From: Pseudomonas sp.
GTDB taxonomy: Bacteria > Pseudomonadota > Gammaproteobacteria > Pseudomonadales > Pseudomonadaceae
Assembly (NCBI RefSeq): GCF_030690725.1
Contig: NZ_JAUYGD010000089.1
Span: 124,001 to 188,000, forward strand
Reading direction: 5' to 3'
DNA length: 64,000 nt
Numbering within the stretch: the stretch's first letter is position 1; each line of letters starts with the position of its first letter. The notes beneath the pieces were generated by a model. That model was not told where the DNA came from. It did not search any database and saw nothing but the letters and a program-made list of their open reading frames with translations. The translations under genes were made by a program, and so were the position numbers. Of this stretch, positions 42,560-51,052 are shown piece after piece.

Positions 42560-42659
42560 GGGCGTATCTCCTGAATGAGTGGAGTGACGTTACGCCTGTG
42601 CTCGGCGGCTGGGCTGTTGATTGTCTCGATAGGGCTCATAGCCAGCCGCCGTGTTGGCG

Positions 42660-43100
42660 TTATGCACAGCCCTTGCCGCTGCATGCGGGTAGTTGTGCAC
42701 AAAGACTGTGGAGCGAACTGTGGATAAGGTGGGCGTAGGCGCTTGCAGGCTTAGTCGCGTGGTTGTTTGCGGTGTTTGTACGCTTTTTGATCAGCACGTT
42801 ATTTATTGTAGAAACAACAAGTTAGCCTGGTTATTCAGGGCGTTGTAGGGTAGCGCTGAAGTTGTCCACGGCTACTGTGGGTAGAGCTGTTGATAACTCT
42901 GGTATGCCTGGCTGAGAGGCTTATAAGGCCTGGTTTTGCGCCATTTGATCGATTTTTGAGCAGCTTGCCGAGGTCTCGAAATACGTCATTTACGCTCTGC
43001 CGAGTCAAGCAATAATCGCGCTATTTCAAGGCTTTGCCGCAGTGCTGCGGCGCTCGGTGGATAACTTATCCCAGGTTGCTGTGGAGTGATCTGTGGATAA
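42660..43100. other. Cluster of DnaA-box-like sites in a 0.7-kb gene-free region
   Basis: Three exact TTATNCACA boxes: TTATGCACA at 42660-42668, and TTATCCACA on the minus strand at 42719-42727 and 43092-43100. One-mismatch sites: TTGTGCACA 42693-42701, TTGTCCACG 42862-42870 (two mismatches), TTATCAACA 42888-42896 (minus), TTATCCACC 43056-43064 (minus). Between them is an AT-rich patch near 42790-42835. The stretch 42560-43248 otherwise has no gene I can support. No dnaA, dnaN, rpmH or gidA gene is present, so it is not the usual oriC setting. Confidence 0.55.
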
Positions 43101-43213
43101 GCTGCGCACGCTTGCGTTCAGGCCACAGTGGGCGTGGCCTGAGCGCGGTAGGTTGTTTTTTGTACACCACCATCCCTGGCGGTCACCCCTTCGGGGCCGT
43201 TGCGGAGCGACGT

Positions 43214-43239
43214 GAAAAATCGCTCCCGGCGATTTTTTA
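43214..43239 (-). terminator. Terminator after glycerophosphodiesterase gene
   Basis: AAAAATCGC-TCCCG-GCGATTTTTT hairpin; on the minus strand it ends in a T-run and lies 10 bases after the gene's stop. Confidence 0.8.
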
Positions 43240-43248
43240 TACAGCGGG

Positions 43249-44163
43249 CTATTCGGTTTCCAGGGCGCTGATTTGTGTCGAACGCCCGAGCACTTGCAGG
43301 GCGCGGTCCGGGTAGTCGGTGATCAACGCATGGGCGCCCTGGTCGAGCAGGCGGCGCATGTCCGGCTGTTCGTTGATGGTCCATAGCTGCACGTTCAGCC
43401 CGCGTTGTGCAGCCGTCTTGAGCAGGCTCGGGCTGGCGACGCGCAGGCCGCCATGGGCTTCGGGAATCTGCAGCGCCTGGTAGGAGGGCGACAGCAGGCT
43501 GCCCAGGCCGACCCAGTTGAGCGCCACCAGCAGGCGTACCGAGCCAGGCCCGGCGGAGGTGGCCACGCCTGGGCACTGCTCGCGGAACAGCTGCAGGCTG
43601 CGGTCATAGAAGCTGCCGACAATCACCCGATCACGTTGCTGGTGCGCTTCCAGGGCATCACACAGCTGGGCTTCCATGCCGACATCCGGCACCTTGATTT
43701 CAATCACCTTGGGGATGCTGGGGAAACGTTCCAGCACCTCGGTAAAGGTTGGGATACGCACGCCCTGGCCACGGTAGGGGAAACTCTGGCCGCCGTCGGC
43801 ACTCCAGCGGTAACCGGCGTCCAGCGCTTGCAGCTGCGCCAGGCTGAGCGCGGCAACTGGGCCTTCGCCATCGGTGGTGCGGTCCAGGGTGCGGTCGTGG
43901 ATCACCACCAGTTCGCCGTCACTGGACAGGTGCAGGTCCATCTCCAGCATGTCCACGCCTAGCGCGCTGGCACGTTCGAAGGCAAACAGGCTGTTCTCCG
44001 GCCACAGGCCTTTGCCGCCCCGGTGGGCAATCACCAGCGGTTGCTCGGCAAAGCGGCTGAGCACCGCCGCCGGTTGGGCGGGTTTGCTGGTCAGGGCCAG
44101 CACGCCGAGGGCGATGGCCAGCAACAACAGTGGAACAGAGAGAAAGCGGGCAACGCGCAGCAT
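43249..44163 (-). CDS. Glycerophosphodiester phosphodiesterase
   Basis: 304 residues. N-terminal membrane anchor or signal (VARFLSVPLLLLAIALGVLAL). GDPD motifs: VIAHRGGKGLWPENSLFAFERA (catalytic His and Arg, metal Glu; about 44-65), LEMDLHLSSDGELVVIHDRTLDRTTDG (about 72-100), VIEIKVPD (about 150), and LWTINEQPDMRRLLDQGAHALITDYP (about 258-285). It hydrolyses glycerophosphodiesters to glycerol-3-phosphate and an alcohol, probably at the outer face of the inner membrane. It stands alone between terminators. Confidence 0.93.
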   Translation of the reverse strand: MLRVARFLSVPLLLLAIALGVLALTSKPAQPAAVLSRFAEQPLVIAHRGGKGLWPENSLFAFERASALGVDMLEMDLHLSSDGELVVIHDRTLDRTTDGEGPVAALSLAQLQALDAGYRWSADGGQSFPYRGQGVRIPTFTEVLERFPSIPKVIEIKVPDVGMEAQLCDALEAHQQRDRVIVGSFYDRSLQLFREQCPGVATSAGPGSVRLLVALNWVGLGSLLSPSYQALQIPEAHGGLRVASPSLLKTAAQRGLNVQLWTINEQPDMRRLLDQGAHALITDYPDRALQVLGRSTQISALETE

Positions 44164-44296
44164 GGGCAGGGTCCAGTGCAGTCAATGGGGGAGGGGCTTT
44201 AATACGCCTCGACTATGACAAAGCCATGGCGGCTGGGCGAGAGGCGAAATGCGCCAGCCCTAGGGCCATCTACGCCAAGTGGAAAACACTTTATTA

Positions 44297-44366
44297 GTAG
44301 CCCGGATGAAGTCCGGGGCAGATCTGACTTCGGCAAACCAGCCCCGGATTGCATCCGGGTTACACG
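44297..44366. repeat. TAGCCCGGAT palindromic repeat, family C copy 1
   Basis: Starts GTAGCCCGGATGAAGTCCGGG and ends CCCGGATTGCATCCGGGTTACACG, an inverted pair around a short centre. Related to 50141-50201. Confidence 0.85.
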
Positions 44367-44405
44367 ATGTTGCGTTCAGCGATGGACGAGTGGACGTCCC
44401 CCCTG

Positions 44406-44978
44406 TCAGCCCGCCAACAACCAGGCGCCGGTTACGGCCGAGGCCGCGCCGAGTACGCGCACCACCGGTGCAGCGGCTTGTGGCAGCAGACGCACCAGGG
44501 CGTAGCCGCTGGCGTGCAGGGCAGCTGTGGCGACCACGAAACCTGTGGCATAACCCCATGGACTGGCCAGTTCCGGCAGCTCTAGGCCGTGGGCGACGCC
44601 GTGGGTCAGGGCGAACAGCGCGGTCAGGGCGATGGAGATAACCATTGGCAGGCGAATAGCCACGGCCACCAGCAGGCCGAAAGCCAGTACCGAGGCGGCG
44701 ATGCCGGTTTCCATCAGTGGAATCTGCAGGCCGTTAAAGCCCAGTAGGCCGCCGATCAGCATGGTGCCGACAAAGGTCAGCGGCAGCGCCCAGCGCGCCG
44801 CGCCGGATTGCTGTGCGGCCCACAGGCCGACGGCGAGCATCGCCAGCAGGTGATCGAGGCCGAACACCGGGTGCGCCAGGCCGGCCATTAGCCCGGAGTG
44901 GTCGTGGCCAGCGTGGGCAAAGGCCACCGCTGGGCTGAGAAACAGGGCAATGGCGAACAGGGTTTTACGCAGGTTCAT
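44406..44978 (-). CDS. HupE/UreJ family nickel permease
   Basis: 190 residues from ATG 44978 with AAGGAGA upstream; the much longer open frame that reaches into ureG is antisense-free noise. Signal peptide (FAIALFLSPAVAFA), then the metal motif HAGHDHSGLMAGLAHPVFGLDHLLAMLAVG, and about six membrane segments including ALFALTHGVAHGLELP. HupE/UreJ proteins import nickel or cobalt for metalloenzymes. It follows ureG by 32 bases and so supplies nickel for urease. Confidence 0.92.
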   Translation of the reverse strand: MNLRKTLFAIALFLSPAVAFAHAGHDHSGLMAGLAHPVFGLDHLLAMLAVGLWAAQQSGAARWALPLTFVGTMLIGGLLGFNGLQIPLMETGIAASVLAFGLLVAVAIRLPMVISIALTALFALTHGVAHGLELPELASPWGYATGFVVATAALHASGYALVRLLPQAAAPVVRVLGAASAVTGAWLLAG

Positions 44979-45010
44979 GGGGTGTCTCCTTGACTGAATG
45001 TGAGGCGTAA

Positions 45011-45625
45011 TCAGGCTGCGGTGAGCATGCCGTGTTGTTCGATAAAGGCGATGATCTGTTCCAGACCCTGGCCGATCTTCTGGTTGCTGAAGACGAATGG
45101 CTTGTCGCCGCGCATCTTCAGGGTGTCGCGTTCCATCACTTCCAGCGATGCGCCGACCAGTGGAGCCAGGTCGACCTTGTTGATCACCAGCAGGTCGGAC
45201 TTGCAGATGCCCGGGCCGCCTTTGCGCGGCAGCTTGTCGCCGGCCGACACGTCGATCACGTAGATGGTCAGGTCCGACAGTTCTGGACTGAAGGTGGCCG
45301 AGAGGTTGTCGCCGCCGGATTCGACGATGATCAGGTCCAGCCCCGGAAAGCGTCGGTTGAGCTGGTCGACCGCCTCCAGGTTGATCGAGGCGTCCTCGCG
45401 AATCGCCGTGTGCGGGCAGCCGCCGGTTTCCACACCGATGATCCGTTCCGGGGCCAGGGCCTCGTTGCGCACCAGAAACTGCGCGTCTTCCTGGGTGTAG
45501 ATATCGTTGGTCACCACCGCCAGGTTGTAGCGCTCGCGCAGGGCCAGGCACAGGGCCAGAGTCAGTGCGGTCTTGCCGGAGCCGACCGGGCCACCGATGC
45601 CGATACGCAGGGGTTGGCTGTTCAT
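45011..45625 (-). CDS. ureG: Urease accessory GTPase UreG
   Basis: 204 residues from ATG 45625. P-loop GIGGPVGSGKTAL (about 8-20), the nickel-binding CPH motif GVETGGCPHTAIRED (about 66-80), and the guanine-specificity motif NKVDLAP (about 145). It drives GTP-dependent nickel insertion into urease with UreF and UreD/H. It lies 31 bases after ureF. Confidence 0.97.
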   Translation of the reverse strand: MNSQPLRIGIGGPVGSGKTALTLALCLALRERYNLAVVTNDIYTQEDAQFLVRNEALAPERIIGVETGGCPHTAIREDASINLEAVDQLNRRFPGLDLIIVESGGDNLSATFSPELSDLTIYVIDVSAGDKLPRKGGPGICKSDLLVINKVDLAPLVGASLEVMERDTLKMRGDKPFVFSNQKIGQGLEQIIAFIEQHGMLTAA

Positions 45626-45656
45626 GTTTGGGCCTTCCTTATTATCAAGAGCGTCA

Positions 45657-46331
45657 TCAAGAACGGAATAAACGGCTGTACTGGCGCTCGTGCGCCATGC
45701 TCGCCAGGGCCAGGCCAAAGGCGGCGCTGCCCCAGTGTTGTGGTTGCAGTTCACTGGCCTGACGCTGCGCCTGATCGAGCAGCGGCAGTAGTTGCGAGGT
45801 CAGGCGTTGGGCGGCTTGCTGGCCCAGCGGCAGGGTTTTCATCAGCACCGCCAGCTGGTTTTCCAGCCAACCCCAAAGCCAGGCGGCGAGGGCATCCTCT
45901 GGCTCTATCTGCCAGGCACGCGCTGCCAAGGCCCAGCCGACGGCCAGGCCGGGTTCGTCCAGCTCGTTAAACAGCTGCTGCGCCGGCTGATCCAGCTCCG
46001 GCAGGCCGCTCAGCAGCTGCTGCAGGGAGTAACCCATCTGACGGCTTTCCAGGCGCAGCTCGCGGGTTTCGCGGCTGGCGCGTTGTTGTTCGGCGAGGTG
46101 GCGCAGCTGCGCCCAGTCCTCGCGTGCGGCGGCCTGGCAATGGGCAAGCAGCAACGGCGCTTCAAAACGCGCGAGATTCAGCAGCAATTGATCGGCAATC
46201 CAGTGTTCGGCGCTTTCTGCGTTATCGACCAGGCCCTGTTCCACGGCCATTTCCAGGCCCTGGGAATAGCTATAACCGCCAATCGGCAGTTGCGGGCTGG
46301 CGAGCCTCAACAGCTGCCAGGATTTATTCAC
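45657..46331 (-). CDS. ureF: Urease accessory protein UreF
   Basis: 224 residues from a GTG start that overlaps the ureE stop (GTGA). Family sequence: LLRLASPQLPIGGYSYSQGLEMAVEQGLV at the start and SQLLPLLDQA...AFGLALASMAHERQYSRLFRS at the end, an all-helical protein. UreF bridges UreG to the UreD-apourease complex. Confidence 0.95.
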   Translation of the reverse strand: MNKSWQLLRLASPQLPIGGYSYSQGLEMAVEQGLVDNAESAEHWIADQLLLNLARFEAPLLLAHCQAAAREDWAQLRHLAEQQRASRETRELRLESRQMGYSLQQLLSGLPELDQPAQQLFNELDEPGLAVGWALAARAWQIEPEDALAAWLWGWLENQLAVLMKTLPLGQQAAQRLTSQLLPLLDQAQRQASELQPQHWGSAAFGLALASMAHERQYSRLFRS

Positions 46332-46828
46332 TTGCGCGCACCGAATTGATGCAGGCGCGGCGCGTAGCTGAATTCAGCATCGCCAGCATGCGAGTGGTGA
46401 TGGCCGCCGCCGTAAGCGCCTTGCTCGGGCTGGTAGGGCGCTTCGATCAGTTCTACCGTCGCGCCGAGCTGTTCGAGCATGGCCTTGAGCACATAGTCAT
46501 CCGGCAGGCGCAGCCAGCCATCGCCGAGTTGCAGGGCGACATGGCGGTTACCCAGGTGATAGGCGGCGCGCATCAATTCGAAAGGGTTGGCGCAGGTGAC
46601 GTGCAGCAGCGGCTCGGGGCGGGCGATTACGCGGACGATACGGCCGTCTTCGGCTTGCAGGTATTCGCCGTCGTGCAGGGCGGGTTGGCCGCGCTCAAGA
46701 AACAGGCCGACATCCTCGCCGGTGCGGCTGAAACAGCGCAGGCGGCTTTTGCTGCGGGCCTCGAAGCTAAGTTCGAGTTCGGCGTCCCAGTGCGGCTGGG
46801 CGGCAATACGACGGTGGATCACCAACAT
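46328..46828 (-). CDS. ureE: Urease accessory nickel chaperone UreE
   Basis: 166 residues: N-terminal peptide-binding domain (about 1-70), C-terminal metal-binding domain with the conserved His in NRHVALQL (about 93), and a His-rich stretch GGGHHHSHAGD (about 139-149). It delivers nickel to the UreG complex. It is the first gene of ureE-F-G-hupE; the structural genes ureABC and ureD are absent from the window, as in P. aeruginosa where they are at a separate locus. Confidence 0.95.
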   Translation of the reverse strand: MLVIHRRIAAQPHWDAELELSFEARSKSRLRCFSRTGEDVGLFLERGQPALHDGEYLQAEDGRIVRVIARPEPLLHVTCANPFELMRAAYHLGNRHVALQLGDGWLRLPDDYVLKAMLEQLGATVELIEAPYQPEQGAYGGGHHHSHAGDAEFSYAPRLHQFGARK

Positions 46829-46999
46829 GGGGCAGTTTCCGGCAGGTCAATGCCGGTTATAGAGCAAGTGCCTTGCCAAGCTGCCGTTGCGCCACGCAGA
46901 GCGGGGCGCGTGGGTGATGGTGTGGCTGAGATTGGAGCGTGATGGGGTTTGGTTTGGTGCGCGCGCGGGGTTTGTGTGCGTTTTTGGTGCGTCCAGCAA

Positions 47000-47662
47000 T
47001 CAATCGCGGGTCTGGCCCAGACCCTGCCAGTGCTTAGCCCCGATAAAGATAAAGCGCAGCTGCTCGATCATCTTGACCTCGGGCGAGGCGTGCATCGGCA
47101 AGGTTGGTGCTGGTGGGTCGATCAGTTCGGGCAGGGTGGCGAATACGGTTTTTACCACCAGGTCGGCGATCACGTTTTGCGCCGGGGCGTCAAAGTGTTG
47201 CAGTTTCGGCATGGCCGCGAGATCCGCCACCAGGTCGGCGGTGATGCGTTCGCGCAATGCGCCCACGGCCTGGCGTACCAGTAGCGAGCCGCCGTATTGC
47301 TCGCGGGCGAGAAACAGAAACTGCGAGCGGTTGGCCGCCACGGCGTCGAGGAAGATGCGCACCGAGGCATCAATCACGCCGCCCAGTTCGAACTCGTGGT
47401 GGCGTACCTGGCGAATGGTTTCGCGGAAGGTCTCGCCCACTTCAGCGATCAGCGCCAGGCCTAGGGCGTCCATATCCTCGAAATGCCGGTAGAAACCAGT
47501 CGGCACGATGCCCGCGCAGCGCGCCACTTCGCGCAGGCTCAGGCTGCCAAAACCACGGCCGCTGTCCATCAGGCTGCGCGCGGCGTCCATCAGGGCGTGG
47601 CGGGTCTGCAGTTTTTGTTCGGCGCGCGGTTGTAGTGGTTTCAAGCGGGCATGGCTCTGCAT
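47000..47662 (-). CDS. desT: TetR-family fatty-acid desaturase repressor DesT
   Basis: 220 residues from ATG 47662 (MQSHARLKPLQPRAEQK). Longer in-frame starts run antisense through desC and are rejected. N-terminal TetR helix-turn-helix (SLSLREVARCAGIVPTGFYRHFEDMDALGLAL, about 40-72); C-terminal ligand-binding helical domain. In P. aeruginosa DesT senses the saturated/unsaturated acyl-CoA ratio and represses desCB. Its divergent position, with two palindromic sites in between, matches that system exactly. Confidence 0.93.
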   Translation of the reverse strand: MQSHARLKPLQPRAEQKLQTRHALMDAARSLMDSGRGFGSLSLREVARCAGIVPTGFYRHFEDMDALGLALIAEVGETFRETIRQVRHHEFELGGVIDASVRIFLDAVAANRSQFLFLAREQYGGSLLVRQAVGALRERITADLVADLAAMPKLQHFDAPAQNVIADLVVKTVFATLPELIDPPAPTLPMHASPEVKMIEQLRFIFIGAKHWQGLGQTRD

Positions 47663-47733
47663 TGCGAAATCAGCGCCGCACTCTAACAAATGGCCGTTGT
47701 TTACGTCGAACCGCGGTTGCTCAATTGATTTTG

Positions 47734-47751
47734 AGTGAACGAGTGTTGACT
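47734..47751. promoter_or_regulatory. DesT operator, distal imperfect copy
   Basis: AGTGAAC-GAGT-GTTGACT, an imperfect version of the site at 47775 (one mismatch between arms). Confidence 0.7.
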
Positions 47752-47774
47752 GAATAAATATGCTCTGCCAGTCT

Positions 47775-47792
47775 AGTGAACAATTGTTCACT
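47775..47792. promoter_or_regulatory. DesT operator, perfect copy before desC
   Basis: AGTGAACAATTGTTCACT is an 18-bp perfect palindrome of the DesT type (GTGAAC...GTTCAC), placed 12 bases before the desC start. Confidence 0.85.
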
Positions 47793-47803
47793 GGAGTCTT
47801 GCC

Positions 47804-48919
47804 ATGGCCCTTTTCCCTTTTGCCTGGGTGCGCGGGCTCGCAAGCCTGCTCTATCCGCTGCGCGTGCTGGTCGTCCACGGCTGGTTGCGCGAAAGTGATG
47901 TTGATGCCGGGCTGGCGCTGTTGCATCCGGCGCTGCGGCTGAACCGGGTGTTTGCCCGGGTTACCCAGCGCCACTGGGTGGCCGACGACATGCTCGAACT
48001 GACCCTGCAGGCCAACGGCAACTGGCGCGGCGCGCAGCCGGGGCAGCATCTGCAGCTGTATCTCGAACGTGATGGCGTACGCCTGAGCCGCAGTTACAGC
48101 CTGACTTCGGTGCAGGCGAAAGGCCGCCTGCAGATCGCGATCAAGCATCAGGCGGCTGGCCGCGTTTCGCCCTACCTGCTGGAGCATCTGGCGGTGGGCG
48201 ATGTGCTGGAACTGGGTCCGGTGTATGGCGAGCTGAGTTGGCCCGAGGCGCAACAGGGCGTGTTGCTGCTCGCCGCCGGCAGTGGCATCACGCCGCTGCT
48301 GGGCATGCTGCGCGCTGCTCTGGCTCAGGGTTTCAGTGCGCCGATCACGCTGCTGCATTACGTGCGTGAGCAGGGCCAGCGCGGTTTTGTTGCCGAGTTG
48401 CAGGCCCTGCAGGCGCAGCACAGTAATTTGCAGGTGCGCTGGTCGCTGACCGCTGCCGGGGTTGAGTCGGGAGTCCTGACTGGGCGTTTTGCTGGCGAGC
48501 ATCTGGCCGAGGTCACGCAGCTGGATCAGCGCCGTGTGCTGGCCTGCGGCCCGGCGGGGTTTGTCGCCCAGGTGCAGCAGTGGTGGCAGGCCGCCAGAGT
48601 GCCTGGCGCGCTGCAGGTTGAGGCCTTCACTGCGCCCGTGCTGCGCGCCGATGTCAGCCTGCGTCAGGTGCGTTTGGGCTTTGCCCGCAGCCATCAGCAG
48701 GCGACGGCCAATAATCAGCACAGCCTGCTGGAACAGGCCGAGGCCCATGGCCTGCAGCCGGTGCATGGCTGTCGCCAGGGTATCTGCGCCAGCTGCACCT
48801 GCACCTTGCTTAGCGGCACGGTGCGTGATTTGCGCAGCGGGCTGTTGTTTAGCGAGCCGGGTCAGCCGATCCGGCTATGTGTTAGCGCGCCGCACAGCGA
48901 CGTAGAAATTGATCTTTAA
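47804..48919 (+). CDS. desC: Desaturase-associated ferredoxin reductase DesC
   Basis: 371 residues. FAD-binding RSYSLTS (about 103), NAD-binding LLAAGSGITPLLGM (about 155) and ACGPAGFV (about 246), and a C-terminal plant-type 2Fe-2S cluster site CRQGICASCTCTLLSG plus a distal Cys (about 323-365). It passes electrons from NAD(P)H to the acyl-CoA desaturase encoded 17 bases downstream. Good GGAG ribosome-binding site. Confidence 0.95.
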   Translation: MALFPFAWVRGLASLLYPLRVLVVHGWLRESDVDAGLALLHPALRLNRVFARVTQRHWVADDMLELTLQANGNWRGAQPGQHLQLYLERDGVRLSRSYSLTSVQAKGRLQIAIKHQAAGRVSPYLLEHLAVGDVLELGPVYGELSWPEAQQGVLLLAAGSGITPLLGMLRAALAQGFSAPITLLHYVREQGQRGFVAELQALQAQHSNLQVRWSLTAAGVESGVLTGRFAGEHLAEVTQLDQRRVLACGPAGFVAQVQQWWQAARVPGALQVEAFTAPVLRADVSLRQVRLGFARSHQQATANNQHSLLEQAEAHGLQPVHGCRQGICASCTCTLLSGTVRDLRSGLLFSEPGQPIRLCVSAPHSDVEIDL

Positions 48920-48936
48920 CTTGCGAGGGAATCCCC

Positions 48937-50025
48937 ATGCGTCGTGATCGCGAACTCTCCACGGATGAAATGAACGCCTTCGGCAACGAGCTGGACGCCC
49001 TGCGTCAACGCACCCTGGCCGATCTGGGCGAGGTGGATGCGCGCTATATCCGCCGCATTCGCGCAGCGGTGCGGTTCTGTTGTTGGAGTGGGCGCGGCCT
49101 GCTGATGTTCGGTTGGTTTCCGCCGACCTGGCTGCTCGGCACCTTGCTGCTGGGCCTGGGCAAGATTCTGGAGAATATGGAGCTGGGCCATAACGTCATG
49201 CACGGTCAGTACGACTGGATGAATGACCCCGAGTTTGCTGGGCGCAGCTACGAGTGGGATATCGCCGGACCGAGCGACTTCTGGCGGCACACCCACAACC
49301 ATGTGCACCACACCTGGACCAATGTGCTGGGCATGGATGATGACGTTGGTTATGGCGTTGTGCGGCTGTTTCCCGAACAACGCTGGAAGCCGTTCTACCG
49401 TTGGCAGCCGCTGTGGGTGATGATTCAGGCGCTGCTGTTCCAGTACTCGGTGGCGATCCAGCATCTGCGTCTGGACAAGGTCTACAAGGGCAAGCTGAGC
49501 AAGGCCGAAGTGCGCCCGCTGATCAAACAGTTCAGCACCAAGATCCTGCGGCAGTGGGGCAAGGATTACCTGTTCTTCCCGTTGCTGGCGCTGCTGATCG
49601 GCGCCAATGCCGTGGCGGTGCTGGCCGGTAATGCTGTGGCCAACCTGATCCGCAATCTGTGGACCTTTACGGTGATCTTCTGTGGTCACTTTACCGAGCA
49701 GGCGGCGGTGTTTAGCAAGGAGTCAGTGGTCGGCGAGAGCCGGGGGCACTGGTACCTGCGCCAGCTGCGCGGGTCCAGCAACCTGAATGGTGGGCCGCTT
49801 TTTCATATTTTGACGGGCAACCTGAGCCACCAGATCGAACACCACCTGTTCCCCGATCTGCCGGCGCGGCGCTATGCGGCGCTGGCCGTGGAAGTCCGTG
49901 AAATCGCCGAGCGTTACGGTCAGGTCTATAACAACGGAAGTTTGTGGAGCCAGTTCGCGACAGTGCTTAAGCGGATCTGGATCTACCGCCGGCGCCCGAT
50001 CGAGGCGCTGCCGGCAGGCGCTTAA
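48937..50025 (+). CDS. desB: Acyl-CoA delta-9 desaturase DesB
   Basis: 362 residues with the three histidine boxes of membrane fatty-acid desaturases: HNVMHG (about 85), HTHNHVHHTW (about 118), and HQIEHHLFPD (about 298). Hydrophobic segments flank them. In P. aeruginosa DesB introduces a double bond at carbon 9 of acyl-CoAs from exogenous fatty acids, with DesC as electron donor. Confidence 0.95.
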   Translation: MRRDRELSTDEMNAFGNELDALRQRTLADLGEVDARYIRRIRAAVRFCCWSGRGLLMFGWFPPTWLLGTLLLGLGKILENMELGHNVMHGQYDWMNDPEFAGRSYEWDIAGPSDFWRHTHNHVHHTWTNVLGMDDDVGYGVVRLFPEQRWKPFYRWQPLWVMIQALLFQYSVAIQHLRLDKVYKGKLSKAEVRPLIKQFSTKILRQWGKDYLFFPLLALLIGANAVAVLAGNAVANLIRNLWTFTVIFCGHFTEQAAVFSKESVVGESRGHWYLRQLRGSSNLNGGPLFHILTGNLSHQIEHHLFPDLPARRYAALAVEVREIAERYGQVYNNGSLWSQFATVLKRIWIYRRRPIEALPAGA

Positions 50026-50040
50026 CCGCGACCCAACTCC

Positions 50041-50071
50041 GTAGGGTGGATGACGCTGTTTTCATCCACCA
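50041..50071. repeat. GGTGGATGA hairpin repeat, family D
   Basis: GTAGGGTGGATGA-CGCTGTT-TTCATCCACCA. It resembles the frequent TAGGGTGGA...TCCACC intergenic repeat of pseudomonads. It may also serve as the desB transcript end, but lacks a T-run. Confidence 0.7.
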
Positions 50072-50140
50072 CTGCCGTTGGTGGCTGGCTGAAGCGTCAG
50101 CTACGCGCCCCGATTCACCCCGCGAGGATGACCGTGCGCC

Positions 50141-50201
50141 GTAGCCCGGATGCAATCCGGGACGCTTTATGGGCATTCCCGGATTACATCCGGGCTACAC
50201 G
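50141..50201. repeat. TAGCCCGGAT palindromic repeat, family C copy 2
   Basis: GTAGCCCGGATGCAATCCGGG followed by CCCGGATTACATCCGGGCTACACG, an inverted pair with near-identical arms to 44297-44366. Confidence 0.88.
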
Positions 50202-50202
50202 A

Positions 50203-50931
50203 TCAGCGCGTAAACACGCAGGTCAGATAGCGGTTGCTAAAGCCGTAGCGCAGCATCGAATACAGCCGGCTAAACAGGTACAGCGGGCGCTTGCGGTAAT
50301 ACAGCAGTACGGCATTGCCGACCCCTTCGCTGCGGTGCTGTTTCTGTTGATCGACCTGTTTCGAGAATAAACCTTTGAACTGCCACCACTGAATCTGTTC
50401 CAAGTGCTGGCTGGCATGCAGCCCTTGCTGGCTGAACAGTGCATAAAAGCTGCGTTTGCTGAAGTCATGCAGGTGGTGTGGGTTACCGTCGAGGGTCGGG
50501 GTAATCGGCACCGAGGCGATAACCTTGCCGCCCTCGACTAATAAACGCGCATAGTTAGCCAGCAGCACCTGCGGACGCGGCAGGTGCTCGATGGTTTCCA
50601 GGCTGACGATGCAATCAAAGCCCTGCTCGCTGCTGAACTGTTCGGCATCGGCACATTCATAACGCAGGTTGGGCAGGTGGTAATGCTCGCGGGCGTAGGC
50701 AATGGCCGCCGGGTCGATGTCCACGCCGGTAACCTGTTTGTCCGGGTTGCGCTCGGCCAGCAGGGCCGTGCCATAGCCGCAGCCACAGGCCATATCCAGC
50801 ACGCGCTGGCCACTTAGGTGCAGGGCTGCGAACTCATAGCGCTGCATATGAATCTGCAGGCTGGCCTGGTCGTCCGGGTTCAGCGGGTTGAGATCCTTCG
50901 GGTAAATCCGTTCGATGGTATGCATGGTCAT
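50203..50931 (-). CDS. Class I SAM-dependent methyltransferase
   Basis: 242 residues; two near ATG codons (50931, 50925). SAM motif I VLDMACGCGYGTALLAE (about 44-60), motif II GVDIDPAAIAYARE (about 70), motif IV FDCIVSLETIEHLP (about 105). A C-terminal basic tail (KRPLYLFSRLYSMLRYGF). Substrate unknown; small-molecule or lipid-type Methyltransf_11 enzymes are closest by pattern. It is divergent from the lipase gene. Confidence 0.82.
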   Translation of the reverse strand: MTMHTIERIYPKDLNPLNPDDQASLQIHMQRYEFAALHLSGQRVLDMACGCGYGTALLAERNPDKQVTGVDIDPAAIAYAREHYHLPNLRYECADAEQFSSEQGFDCIVSLETIEHLPRPQVLLANYARLLVEGGKVIASVPITPTLDGNPHHLHDFSKRSFYALFSQQGLHASQHLEQIQWWQFKGLFSKQVDQQKQHRSEGVGNAVLLYYRKRPLYLFSRLYSMLRYGFSNRYLTCVFTR

Positions 50932-51052
50932 GGCAGCGCAAAGAGAAGCCAGGACTATAGGCCAGGTGGCCCACTATTCCCACGCGCTGTATTGGCATGC
51001 TTCGTGGTTCAGTACTTTCTTTCTCGGCGGTATGACACAAGGATGGTTTGCA

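Noticed and set aside
42660..43100. Chromosomal replication origin
   Set aside because: DnaA boxes are present but dnaA, dnaN, rpmH and gidA, which flank oriC in Pseudomonas, are not. Kept only as a DnaA-site cluster.
44406..45551. A 381-codon frame covering hupE and part of ureG
   Set aside because: Its N-terminal part is out of frame with ureG on the same strand and low in hydrophobic content; the HupE protein starts at ATG 44978 with a good ribosome-binding site and signal peptide.
47000..48766. A 588-codon version of the desT frame extending through desC
   Set aside because: The extension is antisense to desC and crosses the DesT operators; the TetR domain starts properly at ATG 47662.
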